This document shows positions 8,528 to 17,790 of a stretch of DNA of 64,000 nt, in pieces (the stretch's first letter is position 1; every line of letters begins with the position of its first letter). The position numbers and the translations under genes are program-made. The stretch comes from Clostridia bacterium (GTDB taxonomy: Bacteria > Bacillota > Clostridia > Oscillospirales > CAG-272). The notes beneath the pieces were generated by a model. The model was not told where the DNA came from and made no database searches. It worked only from the letters and a program-made list of their open reading frames with translations. Where the stretch lies: assembly GCA_017547755.1 (NCBI GenBank), contig JAFYOX010000024.1, forward strand, positions 34,287 to 98,286, written 5' to 3'.

Positions 8528-9865
8528 ATGGAACAGATCACCGTCAATTTTTCCAATATCACAGGTCCAATCAAGCCGATGCACTCGGTAAATAACGGTC
8601 CTGCCGGTTCCAGAGTCCGCGGAACCTCCAATTTTGACACCTATGCCGCAGCCGGAATCCCCTTTGCCCGGAACCATGACGCCTCCTTCTACTCCGGATA
8701 CGGCGGAGAACATACCGTAGACGTCCACCGTATCTTCCGGAACTTTGACGCCGACGAAAACGATCCCGCATCGTATATTTTCGCGCCTACCGACCGTTAT
8801 GTGGCGGATGTCATCGAATGCGGAACGAAAGTCTTCTACCGTCTCGGCGCCACCATCGAACACGGCTACAAGTTCGGCACCTATGCGCCGAAGGATTTTG
8901 CCAAGTGGGCAAGAATCTGCGAACATATCATCCGTCACTACAACGAAGGCTGGGCGGACGGTTTCCATTACGGCATCGAATACTGGGAAATCTGGAACGA
9001 ACCCGACTGCCGCAATGCCGACGGTTCCAATCCCTGCTGGCAGGGAACGGACGAACAGTTCACAGATCTGTTCATTACCACACTCCGTCATCTGAAAACC
9101 TGCTTCCCGGATCTGAAGATCGGCGGTCCCGCGCTGTGCAGCTCCTGGAACGACGCATGGAACAAGCGCATCTTTGATGCAGTCAAAGAATCCGGTCTGC
9201 CGTTCGACTTCTTCTCCTTCCACGGATATACGAAATACCCGGCAGATTACCGTCTGCAGGCAGAAAGAGCCCGGAAAGCACTGGATGAATACGGTTTCAC
9301 CGATACCGAAATCATCCTGAACGAATGGAACTACATCAAGGGATGGCTGAACGAAGACTGGAAATACTCCCTGCGGATGGAAAAGGGACTGAAGGGCGCA
9401 TCCTTCATCACCGCTTCCATGATCTGCGCGCAGGATTCTCCCATGACCCACTTCATGTACTACGACGCAAGACCCTGCGGCATGAACGGCATGTACGACA
9501 CCGACACCCTGCTTCCGCTGAAGGGTTACTATCCGTTCCCCATGTACAACGAACTCTACAAGATCGGTTCCGAAGCAGAAGTTCCCGCACAGACCGGCAA
9601 TATCTATGCGCTTGCCGCCGCTTCTGATGCAAAATGCGCCGTTCTTCTGACCAATTACACCGACGATGACACCGCTCCTGCCGCAGAAGTCAAACTCTCC
9701 CTCACGGGTCTTCCGGCAGGCACATGGAAGATCTCCTACCGTCTTCTTGACGCGGAACACGACTGCACTCTGGTACGCGAAGAAAAAACGACCGTTTCCG
9801 ATGCTGTTTCCTATGTAACTCTGCCGCTGTTCGGAACCGTGCTTGTATCGCTCGAAAAGGAATGA
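8528..9865 (+). CDS. Glycoside hydrolase family 39-like (beta-xylosidase type)
   Basis: 445 residues. The acid/base is E158 in EYWEIWNEPD and the nucleophile E266 in EIILNEWNY, both at the strand ends expected for clan GH-A. SFHGYTKYP lies between them, and a beta-sandwich domain (about 345-445) follows the barrel. Family members include beta-xylosidases and alpha-L-iduronidases. There is no signal peptide, so action is intracellular. AAGGAG lies 6 bases before the ATG. Located in the same unit as two URO-D-like proteins, which flank it on both sides. Xylosidase activity is the most likely, not proven. Confidence 0.88.
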   Translation: MEQITVNFSNITGPIKPMHSVNNGPAGSRVRGTSNFDTYAAAGIPFARNHDASFYSGYGGEHTVDVHRIFRNFDADENDPASYIFAPTDRYVADVIECGTKVFYRLGATIEHGYKFGTYAPKDFAKWARICEHIIRHYNEGWADGFHYGIEYWEIWNEPDCRNADGSNPCWQGTDEQFTDLFITTLRHLKTCFPDLKIGGPALCSSWNDAWNKRIFDAVKESGLPFDFFSFHGYTKYPADYRLQAERARKALDEYGFTDTEIILNEWNYIKGWLNEDWKYSLRMEKGLKGASFITASMICAQDSPMTHFMYYDARPCGMNGMYDTDTLLPLKGYYPFPMYNELYKIGSEAEVPAQTGNIYALAAASDAKCAVLLTNYTDDDTAPAAEVKLSLTGLPAGTWKISYRLLDAEHDCTLVREEKTTVSDAVSYVTLPLFGTVLVSLEKE

Positions 9866-9930
9866 TCCGTCCGGCAAAGACGGTTTCTCCCGTACATTGA
9901 AGAAAAACGGAAAGACAAAGGAACAGAACC

Positions 9931-10998
9931 ATGACTCACCGTGAAAATTACCTCGCCATCGCACGTCGGCAGGAGTACGAGTACATGCCGGTGCATTTCA
10001 GTATGTGCCCCGATCTTCAGCAACGGTTCGAACAGTACCGCAGGGAACATGATCTGTTTATTCCCGAAGGACCGTGCCATGTGGGCCCGCTCTCCATGCG
10101 CTGTGCATCTCCGTCGGACTTCGAAAAGTATTACGCGGAGAACCCCATCCGTCCGGGCGGACAGATCGACTCCTGGGGCGTCGGGCACGAACCCGGCTCC
10201 AAAGCGGCGTTCCACATGACCTATATGCGCCATCCCATGGAGCATTTCGATTCTCTTGAACAGATCCGGTCCTATCCTTTCCCGGTCTTCCTTCCGGAAG
10301 GTGCGGATCAGCAGAAAGCAAAGACCGAAGCATATCATGCACAGGGAAAAGCTGTCCAGGGAGACCTCGGATGTTCCCTGTGGGAGCAGGCGTGGTATCT
10401 GCGCGGCATGGAAAATCTGTTCTGCGATATGATGAGCGAGGATCCCATGGCGGAGGAACTGCTTGACAGAGTCACCGATATCGCCGTCGCCCAGATGGAA
10501 AGCCTTGCCCGCGCCGGTGTGGACTCCGTTTATTTCGGAGATGATGTCGGCATGCAGCGTACCCTCATGATGAGCGAAGAACTGTACTGTGAATGGCTCA
10601 AGCCCCGACTGAAGCGGCTGATCGATGCCGGAAAGGCAATCAATCCGGATCTGATCGTGATCTATCATTCCTGCGGACATATCAACGAACTGATCCCGCA
10701 TCTGATGGATGCGGGGATCGATGTCCTCAATCCGGTACAGCCGGAATGTATGGAATTCCGCGAACTCCATGCGCAGTACGGCGACGTCCTGTCCTTCCAC
10801 GGAACCATCGGTACCCAGAGCACCATGCCGTTCGGCACGCCGGAAGACGTCCGGAAAATGGTGTTTGACAATCTGGATATCGCCGGCAGAAAGGGCGGTC
10901 TGTTTGTTGCACCCACCCATCTGCTGGAACCGGACGTTCCCGTGGTAAATCTTGTCGCGTACATCGAAGCCTGCGCGCAGTACACCAGCCGCTGGTAA
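9931..10998 (+). CDS. URO-D superfamily protein with intact HxC zinc-type motif
   Basis: 355 residues, starting MTHRENYLAIARRQ. Unlike the copy at 7498 it keeps YHSCGH (H246, C248), the His-X-Cys signature by which MtaA/MtbA-type methyltransferases bind the zinc that activates a thiol. Other family features are YFGDDVGMQ and the C-terminal VAPTHLLEPDVP. No corrinoid-binding partner is encoded in the window. It lies 65 bases after GH39 and ends the transcription unit, followed by a strong terminator. A methyl-transfer role, for example on O-methylated sugars, is speculation consistent with the motif and the neighbours. Confidence 0.78.
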   Translation: MTHRENYLAIARRQEYEYMPVHFSMCPDLQQRFEQYRREHDLFIPEGPCHVGPLSMRCASPSDFEKYYAENPIRPGGQIDSWGVGHEPGSKAAFHMTYMRHPMEHFDSLEQIRSYPFPVFLPEGADQQKAKTEAYHAQGKAVQGDLGCSLWEQAWYLRGMENLFCDMMSEDPMAEELLDRVTDIAVAQMESLARAGVDSVYFGDDVGMQRTLMMSEELYCEWLKPRLKRLIDAGKAINPDLIVIYHSCGHINELIPHLMDAGIDVLNPVQPECMEFRELHAQYGDVLSFHGTIGTQSTMPFGTPEDVRKMVFDNLDIAGRKGGLFVAPTHLLEPDVPVVNLVAYIEACAQYTSRW

Positions 10999-11012
10999 TA
11001 TCTCAAATAACG

Positions 11013-11063
11013 AAAAGCAGACATCCCCCGCTCGGAAATCCGGAGAGGGATGTCTGCTTTTTT
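11013..11063. terminator. Strong Rho-independent terminator
   Basis: AAAAGCAGACATCCC (11013-11027) pairs with GGGATGTCTGCTTTT (from 11047), followed by further Ts. A-runs and T-runs flank both sides, so it could act in both directions; here it ends the unit that closes with the URO-D gene. Confidence 0.9.
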
Positions 11064-11088
11064 AGCGTCAGCGAATTTTTCAAATCCC

Positions 11089-11117
11089 TTGCAATCGGAA
11101 GAAAATTATTGTATGAT
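11089..11117 (+). promoter_or_regulatory. sigma-A promoter of the beta-helix/CE7 unit
   Basis: TTGCAA (11089-11094), 17-base spacer, TATGAT (11112-11117), 42 bases upstream of the ATG at 11159. Confidence 0.8.
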
Positions 11118-11158
11118 GTAGTCAGTCAATTTCCGTACGTATTTTTTAAGGAGGTATT

Positions 11159-13645
11159 ATGATCTACTACATTGACCCGATGTACGGCTGTCCGGAAGCC
11201 GACGGCAGGTCGCCGGAAAACGCACGGCGTGAATACCGTGATCTCGCGCTCGAACCCGGCGATAAAGTCCTGTTCCGCCGAGGCAGCTTCATCCGTGCAA
11301 ATCTCGAACGATGCTCCGGCACACCGGACGCACCCATCACTTACGGTGCCTATGGGGAAGGCGAAAATCCCGTTTTCTGCGGATCCGTGGACGTGAGCGA
11401 TCCCGCAAAATGGACGGAGATCCGCCCGAACATCTGGAAATATACCGAATCCCTTCCGAGCGAAGCGTGCAACTTCATCTATGACAACGGCAGGATCGGC
11501 GCAACTCTGCGCTGGGAAGAACACCTGCTGTCCGCACAGGGCGACTGGTACGACAGCCGTATGGGATGCCGCGAACAGAGAAGAACCGTGGACGAAGAAA
11601 AAGTTCTTCTGTATTCCGAAGGAAATCCCGGCGAAGTCTATTCCCACATCGAATGCGCGGTCTGGGGACAGCGGAATCTTTCGTCGAACGTATCCTGCAC
11701 CGTCTGTGAAAATCTGATTTTCTTTGGCAGCGGCGTTCATGCGCTGTCCGGCGGTTCGGATCACATTACGGTAAGACGCTGTACGTTCAGCTTCATCGGC
11801 GGCGCCGTCTGGAACCGCAATCTCCGCATCCGCTTCGGCAACGCCATCGAATTCTGGGAACGCGGAGACGATATTCTGATCGAAGACTGTTATTTCAATA
11901 ACATTTACGACTCCTGCATCACCCATCAGGGAACAACGAAGTGCAAACCGGCGGAAAACTTCGTGATGCGCCGGAATCTGTTCGTGAACTACGGCATGGG
12001 TGCCTACGAAGGCCGCGACAAAATGGCGGTCAATATGGAATTCACGGACAACCTCTGTCTCTGTGCGGGCGGCGGATTCTCCGGATTCGGCGATACCAAG
12101 CCCCGCAATTCCGAAATTTATCCCCAGCCGATGGGACACCACCTCTTCATGTGGCGGATCCCCGAAGCCACGGAAAACGGCAGTTTTCTTGTGGCACGCA
12201 ACCGCTTCTACGACGCCTCCGGTGCGGCGATGTACGCAATCATTTCGCCCGAAGCGGACGCGCAGATGCACATGAAGGATAACCTCTACTGGACGACCAA
12301 CAAAAATCTCATGAATCTGGTCGGCGGCAGCAGCTACCGTCCGGACGAATTCGACAAATACCTCGCGGAATACGGCGAACCCGGCGCGGAATATGTCACA
12401 CCCGATCCGGAAGCCGAAACCGAAGCATGGTTTGCCGAAACCGGATGCGGACGGTACGGCGCAAAGATCTTCACCGATCGTCTGCCGGAACCGAAGTATT
12501 TCATCGGATCCACGGAAAAGGACGCACTGTCCTACGAAATCGGTGAAGAAATCGTCTTCCATCTGACGACACAGCCTGCCGGAATAACCAATTTCCGCTA
12601 TGTCCGCCGCGGCGACGACGGAAAAACGGACGAAGGTATGACCGTATCCGCAGACGGTACGTTCGAATACCGCACTACGCTCGACTGCGCGGGCTATGTC
12701 CATCTGATCGTGACCGCATGTGATGAAAACGGAAATCCGCGGAAGGATTACGACGTCTTCGAAGGCGGCGCCTGCGCAGGATTTGACGAGATCCGCCAGG
12801 CAGGAACGATCCCGGAAGATTTTGATGCTTTCTGGAGCCGTGTGATCACGGAAGAACTTGACTCCGCCGCTCCTGTGGAAATCGAAAAGAAAGAATTCCA
12901 CTGCGGCGACCCGGGCGATATCGTATATGACGTAAAGATCGCCTGCCCGGGAAAATATCCGGTCTCCGGATATCTCCGTCTGCCGCGTGACGCCGGGGAA
13001 AGATCCCTGCCGATCCGCGTCGGATTCCTCGGCTACGGTGTAAGCAGTGCGGCAATTCCGACCAAGGGACGTGCGATCCAGCTGAATCTCAACCAGCACG
13101 GCATCGAAAACGGACAGCCGATCGAATATTATCAGAAAATGGATCGAGAAATTTTCTCCGGTTTCGGCTTTGACCGGAACGAAAACAAAAATCCCGACAC
13201 GGTATACTTCAAATATATGATCCTCCGTGCTCTGCAGGCGATCCGTTACTGCCGGACCCTTCCGCAGTGGGACGGCGTGAACATTACGCTTGCCGGCGGA
13301 AGCATGGGCGCGTTCCAGGCGACTTCGGCGGCGGCACTCGATCCTTCCGTGACCCGTCTGGAGATCGCCGTACCGTGGATGTGCGACCTGCGCGGTACGG
13401 AAAAGAGCCGTCTCAGCGGCTGGAGACCCGCGGCAGATACCGGTCTCGATTATTACGACACCGTTTCGATGGCATCCCGTGTAAGTGCGGAAACCGTCAT
13501 CACCGCCGGACTCGGTGACTATGTCTGCCCGCCGTCCGGTGTAACGGCACTTTATCACAGCTTCTCCTGCAGAAAAACGCTGACCATGCTGCAGAACAAA
13601 ACGCATCCGTATACTGCCCCCGAATACGACAGCTATACGAAATAA
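11159..13645 (+). CDS. Fusion of a parallel beta-helix domain and a CE7-type (acetyl xylan esterase) domain
   Basis: 828 residues, no signal peptide. Residues about 1-400 read as a right-handed parallel beta-helix of the pectate-lyase superfold, with repeated short strands such as HITVRRCTFSFIGG, ILIEDCYFNNIYDSC and FVMRRNLFVNYG. A beta-sandwich-like linker spans about 450-535. The C-terminus (about 545-828) is a complete CE7/AXE1 esterase: IPEDFDAFWSRV at its start, nucleophile S715 in LAGGSMGAF, D787 in GLGDYVCPPSGV and H816 in NKTHPYTAPEYD. CE7 enzymes remove acetyl groups from xylo-oligosaccharides and related small substrates inside the cell. The helix may be a glycosidase or lyase, giving a bifunctional enzyme. 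AAGGAGGTATT precedes the ATG. Confidence 0.85.
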   Translation: MIYYIDPMYGCPEADGRSPENARREYRDLALEPGDKVLFRRGSFIRANLERCSGTPDAPITYGAYGEGENPVFCGSVDVSDPAKWTEIRPNIWKYTESLPSEACNFIYDNGRIGATLRWEEHLLSAQGDWYDSRMGCREQRRTVDEEKVLLYSEGNPGEVYSHIECAVWGQRNLSSNVSCTVCENLIFFGSGVHALSGGSDHITVRRCTFSFIGGAVWNRNLRIRFGNAIEFWERGDDILIEDCYFNNIYDSCITHQGTTKCKPAENFVMRRNLFVNYGMGAYEGRDKMAVNMEFTDNLCLCAGGGFSGFGDTKPRNSEIYPQPMGHHLFMWRIPEATENGSFLVARNRFYDASGAAMYAIISPEADAQMHMKDNLYWTTNKNLMNLVGGSSYRPDEFDKYLAEYGEPGAEYVTPDPEAETEAWFAETGCGRYGAKIFTDRLPEPKYFIGSTEKDALSYEIGEEIVFHLTTQPAGITNFRYVRRGDDGKTDEGMTVSADGTFEYRTTLDCAGYVHLIVTACDENGNPRKDYDVFEGGACAGFDEIRQAGTIPEDFDAFWSRVITEELDSAAPVEIEKKEFHCGDPGDIVYDVKIACPGKYPVSGYLRLPRDAGERSLPIRVGFLGYGVSSAAIPTKGRAIQLNLNQHGIENGQPIEYYQKMDREIFSGFGFDRNENKNPDTVYFKYMILRALQAIRYCRTLPQWDGVNITLAGGSMGAFQATSAAALDPSVTRLEIAVPWMCDLRGTEKSRLSGWRPAADTGLDYYDTVSMASRVSAETVITAGLGDYVCPPSGVTALYHSFSCRKTLTMLQNKTHPYTAPEYDSYTK

Positions 13646-13672
13646 CCTTCAGAAATCACGGAGGACATTTCT

Positions 13673-14773
13673 ATGGAATTCTATGCAAATACCGACCAGC
13701 GCAAAATATATCATAATCCGGACTCGTTTTTCCCGTACTGCGGCTGGCCGTCCGTCTGCCATGACGGAGAAGGCGTACTATACGCGGTCTGTTCCGGGAT
13801 CCGTGCGGCACACATCTGTCCCTTCGGAAAAACCCTTCTCTTCAAAAGCTGGGACAACGGTCAGACCTGGTCGATCCCCATGGTCATCAATGACACATGG
13901 CTTGACGACCGGGATGTCGGCATCCTGTGGCTTGGCGGAAGCACCCTTCTTGTCAGCTGGTTCACCCACCCGACGGGAGTCTATCTGAACAAATACGGCA
14001 ATGCGATCCGAAACGGATGGAAAGGCTCCGGCGGCGTGCTCGATCAGTATCCCTCCATCCCGGAAGAACACAGCAGGGGCGGCTCGTTCATCCGCGTGTC
14101 TCACGACGGCGGCATGACCTGGGGAGAAACCGTACAGGTTCCCGTATCTGCGCCTCACGGACCGATCCTCCGCAGAGACGGCTCTCTCCTGTATCTCGGA
14201 AAGGAAATGTACGCGCAGGACGGACTGGACAAGGACTGCGTCGCCGCATACGAAAGCCGTGACCAGGGCAAAACATGGGAACGTCTGTGTATCCTTGACA
14301 AGCAGGACGATGTTCCGTGGGTCTGGTACGATGAACCCCATGCGATCGAACTGGACGACGGCAGAATCCTCGGCAGCATCCGCTGGGAAGGCGCCGCCGA
14401 TGCTCCGCATCCGGTCATTCACCAGACATATTCCGCGGACGGCGGACGTACCTGGTCGGAAATCGTTCCTACAGACATCGCGGGAACCAGATATACACCG
14501 CCGCATCTGCTCCGCCATTCTTCCGGTGCGCTGATCCTGACCTTCGGCAGAAGAGAAGTGCCTTACGGCGAACGCGCCGTGGTCAGCTACGACAACGGCG
14601 AAACCTGGACGGACGAATACATCCTGAACGATTCCGGAAAAACCATCGACCTCGGCTATGCCGCAACGACAGAGCTGAACGACGGCTCTCTGCTGACGGT
14701 ATATTATCAGGCATACGGCGAAGACGATTTTCCGTCCTTCCTCTGTACGCGCTGGAATCTGAAAAACGAATAA
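13673..14773 (+). CDS. Sialidase-fold (Asp-box) exo-glycosidase-like protein
   Basis: 366 residues with five Asp-box motifs (S-x-D-x-G-x-T-W): SWDNGQTW 59-66, SHDGGMTW 143-150, SRDQGKTW 195-202, SADGGRTW 254-261 and SYDNGETW 305-312. These mark a six-bladed beta-propeller of the sialidase/neuraminidase superfamily. There is no signal peptide and no sialic acid catabolic gene in the window, so a true sialidase is doubtful; other members cleave other sugars or only bind glycans. CGGAGGACATT precedes the ATG, 27 bases after the esterase fusion. The context suggests a role on the same acetylated plant glycan. Confidence 0.82.
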   Translation: MEFYANTDQRKIYHNPDSFFPYCGWPSVCHDGEGVLYAVCSGIRAAHICPFGKTLLFKSWDNGQTWSIPMVINDTWLDDRDVGILWLGGSTLLVSWFTHPTGVYLNKYGNAIRNGWKGSGGVLDQYPSIPEEHSRGGSFIRVSHDGGMTWGETVQVPVSAPHGPILRRDGSLLYLGKEMYAQDGLDKDCVAAYESRDQGKTWERLCILDKQDDVPWVWYDEPHAIELDDGRILGSIRWEGAADAPHPVIHQTYSADGGRTWSEIVPTDIAGTRYTPPHLLRHSSGALILTFGRREVPYGERAVVSYDNGETWTDEYILNDSGKTIDLGYAATTELNDGSLLTVYYQAYGEDDFPSFLCTRWNLKNE

Positions 14774-14800
14774 TCCATCTCCCTGACCGAGGTATTTTCT

Positions 14801-16009
14801 GTGAACCATGTAAGACAAAACAAAATCCGGGCAATCGTGATCTACGCTCTGCGGACCGCCGCTCTCCTTTGTGCAAGCGGATCCGTAATGCAGACCTTCC
14901 TCAGCATTACCGGTTTCCCGGAAAAGTATATCTATTTCCACGCATCGCTGTATCAGGCGGTAAATGTACTGACCATCCTGTTCTGCGCCCGTTTCGCGGA
15001 TACCGGAAACGTGATCCGGCGATCCGCCATTGTACAGATTCCCGGCGCCCTGATGTTCCTGTTCTACCTGCCGCTCTGCATGCTGAATGATGTATCCACA
15101 ATCTCCTATCTGTGGCTCCTGCTCATCAGCGTCCTGCAGTCCGTCACCATTGCACTGCACACGATCTGTGAATACAAAACTCCGTACTATATCTACCGCA
15201 TCGAAGAATACGGCATGGTAATGTCCGTCTGCGGGATCCTGTCGTCGGCGGTATCCTTCGGCGTAGGTGCGCTGATCAGTTTCTTCAGCACACGGTATTC
15301 CTATGACCGGATCATGCTGATCGCTTTCGGCATCTCCTTTGCATTCATGCTCTCCGCGGCGATCCTGCAGTTCTTCCAGAAGTCTCTTCTCAAAGATACC
15401 GACACGAAAGACACGGAAAAGAAGCCGGAAAAACTTCCGCTGATGAATACCTTCCGTCATGAAGCGTTCTCACGCCTGTTCGTGGGGAATCTCACAAGAG
15501 GTTTCGCAAACGGCACCACCACCATCCTTGCCGCCGCCGCACTCAGCATCGGCTATGACGAAATACTGACCTCCGCGATGGTGTCGGTCTCTTCCGTCGC
15601 TACGCTGACAGCCTGCGCGCTGTTTGCCGTGATCTCCAGCCGGATCCCTCCGCGCTACGTGATCCTGTTCGGAAGCCTCTGTTTCCTGACCCTTCCGCTG
15701 CTTCTCATCCGGAACCGTCCGATCCTGTACCTCATTCTGTATGCGGTCCTGCTGTTCGGACGCACACTCGTGGATTACGCGGTTCCCGCCGCTCTGCTGT
15801 ATGCGGTCCCAGTGGAAATTGCCGGTACCTACAACGCATGGCGGATGATCCTGCACAACGGCGGTACCATGCTGGCAACCGTCGCCGCCGGATTCCTTCC
15901 GCTCCCGGTCCTCCTGACGCTGTCCCTGATCTGTCAGGTCGTTTCCGGCATCAACTTCTGCGCGGCAAAAGTCATGCGGAAGACGGAAAAAACAAACGCA
16001 GCCGGCTGA
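14801..16009 (+). CDS. Polytopic membrane protein, MFS-like transporter
   Basis: 402 residues from a GTG start placed 8 bases after GAGGT. About a dozen hydrophobic segments are visible, in two halves separated by a charged stretch (about 190-215) rich in Lys, Asp and Glu, which matches the central loop of major facilitator superfamily proteins. It lies 27 bases after the Asp-box protein and is the only transporter-like gene in this unit. It is therefore a candidate importer or exporter of the saccharide handled by the preceding enzymes. I do not recognise a specific family signature, so the substrate is open. Confidence 0.7.
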   Translation: MNHVRQNKIRAIVIYALRTAALLCASGSVMQTFLSITGFPEKYIYFHASLYQAVNVLTILFCARFADTGNVIRRSAIVQIPGALMFLFYLPLCMLNDVSTISYLWLLLISVLQSVTIALHTICEYKTPYYIYRIEEYGMVMSVCGILSSAVSFGVGALISFFSTRYSYDRIMLIAFGISFAFMLSAAILQFFQKSLLKDTDTKDTEKKPEKLPLMNTFRHEAFSRLFVGNLTRGFANGTTTILAAAALSIGYDEILTSAMVSVSSVATLTACALFAVISSRIPPRYVILFGSLCFLTLPLLLIRNRPILYLILYAVLLFGRTLVDYAVPAALLYAVPVEIAGTYNAWRMILHNGGTMLATVAAGFLPLPVLLTLSLICQVVSGINFCAAKVMRKTEKTNAAG

Positions 16010-16031
16010 TCCTGTCCGATCCATAAAAAAT

Positions 16032-16076
16032 GAGGAATCTCTCCGTAAAACCCACGGCAGAGATTCCTCTGTTTTT
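16032..16076 (+). terminator. Rho-independent terminator after the MFS-like gene
   Basis: GAGGAATCTCT (16032-16042) pairs with AGAGATTCCTC (ending 16069), followed by TGTTTTTC. It closes the 11.1-16.0 kb unit. Confidence 0.85.
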
Positions 16077-16162
16077 CATACCAAATCCTCCTGTTAATGC
16101 GGCGTTCTGCACGGTTCTCCCATGGATTTTTTCATTTTTTTATTAAAATTCCCGAATTGTTC

Positions 16163-16191
16163 TTTATCTTTTCTCTTTTATATGGTATACT
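16163..16191 (+). promoter_or_regulatory. Extended -10 promoter of the LURP-one gene
   Basis: TATACT (16186-16191) is preceded by TGG, an extended -10 element. The -35 at 17-base spacing, TTTATC (16163-16168), is poor, as tolerated by extended -10 promoters. It lies 45 bases upstream of the ATG at 16237. Confidence 0.6.
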
Positions 16192-16236
16192 CAAGAAAAC
16201 ATGACCGATCTTTTCAAACGATCACGGAGGTCTTTT

Positions 16237-16722
16237 ATGAATCTGTATATTCAGCAGAAAATTTTCACATGGGGCGACAAATTTTCCATCTACGATGAAG
16301 CCGGAAATGAAAAATATTTCGTTGAAGGGGAAGTGCTTACCCTCGGGAAAAAACTTCACCTGTATGATCTGCAGGGGCAGGAACTTGCCTATATCGAACA
16401 GCAGCTTTTCACCTTCCGTCCCAGATATCTGATCTACCTCGGCGAAGAAGAATTTGCCGAAGTGGTCAAGGAATTCACCTTTTTCCATCCCGAATACACG
16501 GTCAGCGGTCCCGGCATGAATAGTAACTGGACGGTCCACGGGGATTTCTTCGATCACGATTATGACGTAACGGACGGAAAGAATACGATCGCCTCCGTAT
16601 CCAAGGAATGGTTCACCTTCGGGGACGCCTATGAAATTCATATCGCAGACAATGCGGATGAAGTCGCAGCACTGGCGGTGGTACTGGTAATCGATGCCTG
16701 CATCGATGCACAGCGGAACTGA
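16237..16722 (+). CDS. LURP-one-related family protein
   Basis: 161 residues. The ATG at 16237, behind CGGAGGTC, is preferred over an upstream ATG at 16201. The protein is built of antiparallel strands with the family pattern YIQQKIFTWGDKFSIYDE, YFVEGEVLTLGKKLHLYD and AYIEQQLFTFRPRYLIY. It ends in a hydrophobic helix that starts AALAVVLVIDACIDA. This matches the LURP-one-related (YxjI-like, tubby-fold) family PF04525, small cytoplasmic or membrane-edge proteins of unknown role in bacteria. It has its own promoter and looks unrelated to the flanking glycan genes. Confidence 0.85.
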   Translation: MNLYIQQKIFTWGDKFSIYDEAGNEKYFVEGEVLTLGKKLHLYDLQGQELAYIEQQLFTFRPRYLIYLGEEEFAEVVKEFTFFHPEYTVSGPGMNSNWTVHGDFFDHDYDVTDGKNTIASVSKEWFTFGDAYEIHIADNADEVAALAVVLVIDACIDAQRN

Positions 16723-16788
16723 AAAATCCGAATTACCATACAGAATTCAACGGATCCCGACACCTTCGGACATCCGGAAGGAGCAGAT

Positions 16789-17736
16789 ATGAAACAAATC
16801 ACCTATTTATCAAAACCTGACAACACCATGCAGCCGGCACTGGTATGGGAAGCGTCCGGAACCGATGCCCGTCCTCTTGCCGTCTGCCTGCATACATGGA
16901 GCTACGGACTGGAACAGCCCTGCGATCATTTTCTGGAACAATGCAGAAACCGGAACTGGCATTTTATCTTCCCGTATTTCCGCGGTCCGAACTGGAATCC
17001 GGAAGCCTGCGGTTCCGATCTCGTCGTCTCCGACCTTGCCGATGCGGTTCATTATATGAAAGAGCATTACGCGGTCGATGAAACACGGATTTATCTGGTA
17101 GGCGGATCCGGCGGCGGACATGCCTCTCTGCTCATGGCAGGAAGACATCCGGAACTCTGGACGGCAGTTTCCTCCTGGTGTCCCATCAGCGATCTCGGCG
17201 CATGGTATACCGAAACCCGTCAGAAAAAGACCGATCCCGCAAAGAGAGGGTACGATACTCACATTTACGAAGCCTGCGGAGGAGATCCCGTCAGCGATGC
17301 GGAAGCTTCCCGTCAGGCAAAACACCGTTCCCCCCTGACGTGGCTGAAAAATGCCCGCGGAAGCGTGATTGTCGACATCGGCACCGGGATCCACGACGGA
17401 CATACGGGAAGCGTCCCCGTCTCCCATGCGATCCTGGCATACAACGAAATCGCAGAACCGCAGGACAGAATCGCTCAGGACGACATCGACTATATTACAA
17501 AAACCGAAAAAATCCCCGAACATCTCCAGTTTCACGGAGAAGATCCGGCATACGGTTCGCATACCGTCCTGATGCGCAGAACCTCCGGAAAAGTACGTCT
17601 CACCCTCTTTGAAGGCGGACACGATATCCTTGCGGAACCTGCATTCGGATTTCTGGAAAATCAGATTTCCGGCAGGGAACCCGTCTGGTATTCCGGCGAA
17701 AGACCGGCTGCGGAAGGAACACAGCTGACAAAATAA
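16789..17736 (+). CDS. Alpha/beta hydrolase, prolyl oligopeptidase/esterase type
   Basis: 315 residues, cytoplasmic. The nucleophile elbow is VGGSGGGHASL with S107. A probable acid lies in IHDGHTGSVPVSH and the catalytic His in FEGGHDIL near the C-terminus. The oxyanion region is LHTWSYG. These features fit peptidase S9-like esterases, which in glycan clusters usually remove acyl groups from sugars. GGAAGGAGCAG precedes the ATG. The URO-D and heparinase-like genes follow at 54 and 85 bases, so a small unit on one uronic acid- or ester-bearing glycan is plausible. The true substrate is unknown; a peptidase is less likely in this setting. Confidence 0.8.
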   Translation: MKQITYLSKPDNTMQPALVWEASGTDARPLAVCLHTWSYGLEQPCDHFLEQCRNRNWHFIFPYFRGPNWNPEACGSDLVVSDLADAVHYMKEHYAVDETRIYLVGGSGGGHASLLMAGRHPELWTAVSSWCPISDLGAWYTETRQKKTDPAKRGYDTHIYEACGGDPVSDAEASRQAKHRSPLTWLKNARGSVIVDIGTGIHDGHTGSVPVSHAILAYNEIAEPQDRIAQDDIDYITKTEKIPEHLQFHGEDPAYGSHTVLMRRTSGKVRLTLFEGGHDILAEPAFGFLENQISGREPVWYSGERPAAEGTQLTK

Positions 17737-17790
17737 ACAATAATTCCAATATAAACAAAAAAATCCCGCGTACGGTAGAAAGGACAAACT

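Noticed and set aside
11126-13606. 826-codon open frame antisense to the beta-helix/CE7 gene
   Set aside because: The sense frame carries a complete esterase triad, promoter and ribosome binding site; the antisense product shows no motif.
13778-15460. 560-codon open frame antisense to the Asp-box and MFS-like genes
   Set aside because: It spans two real genes with strong motifs and has no start signal.
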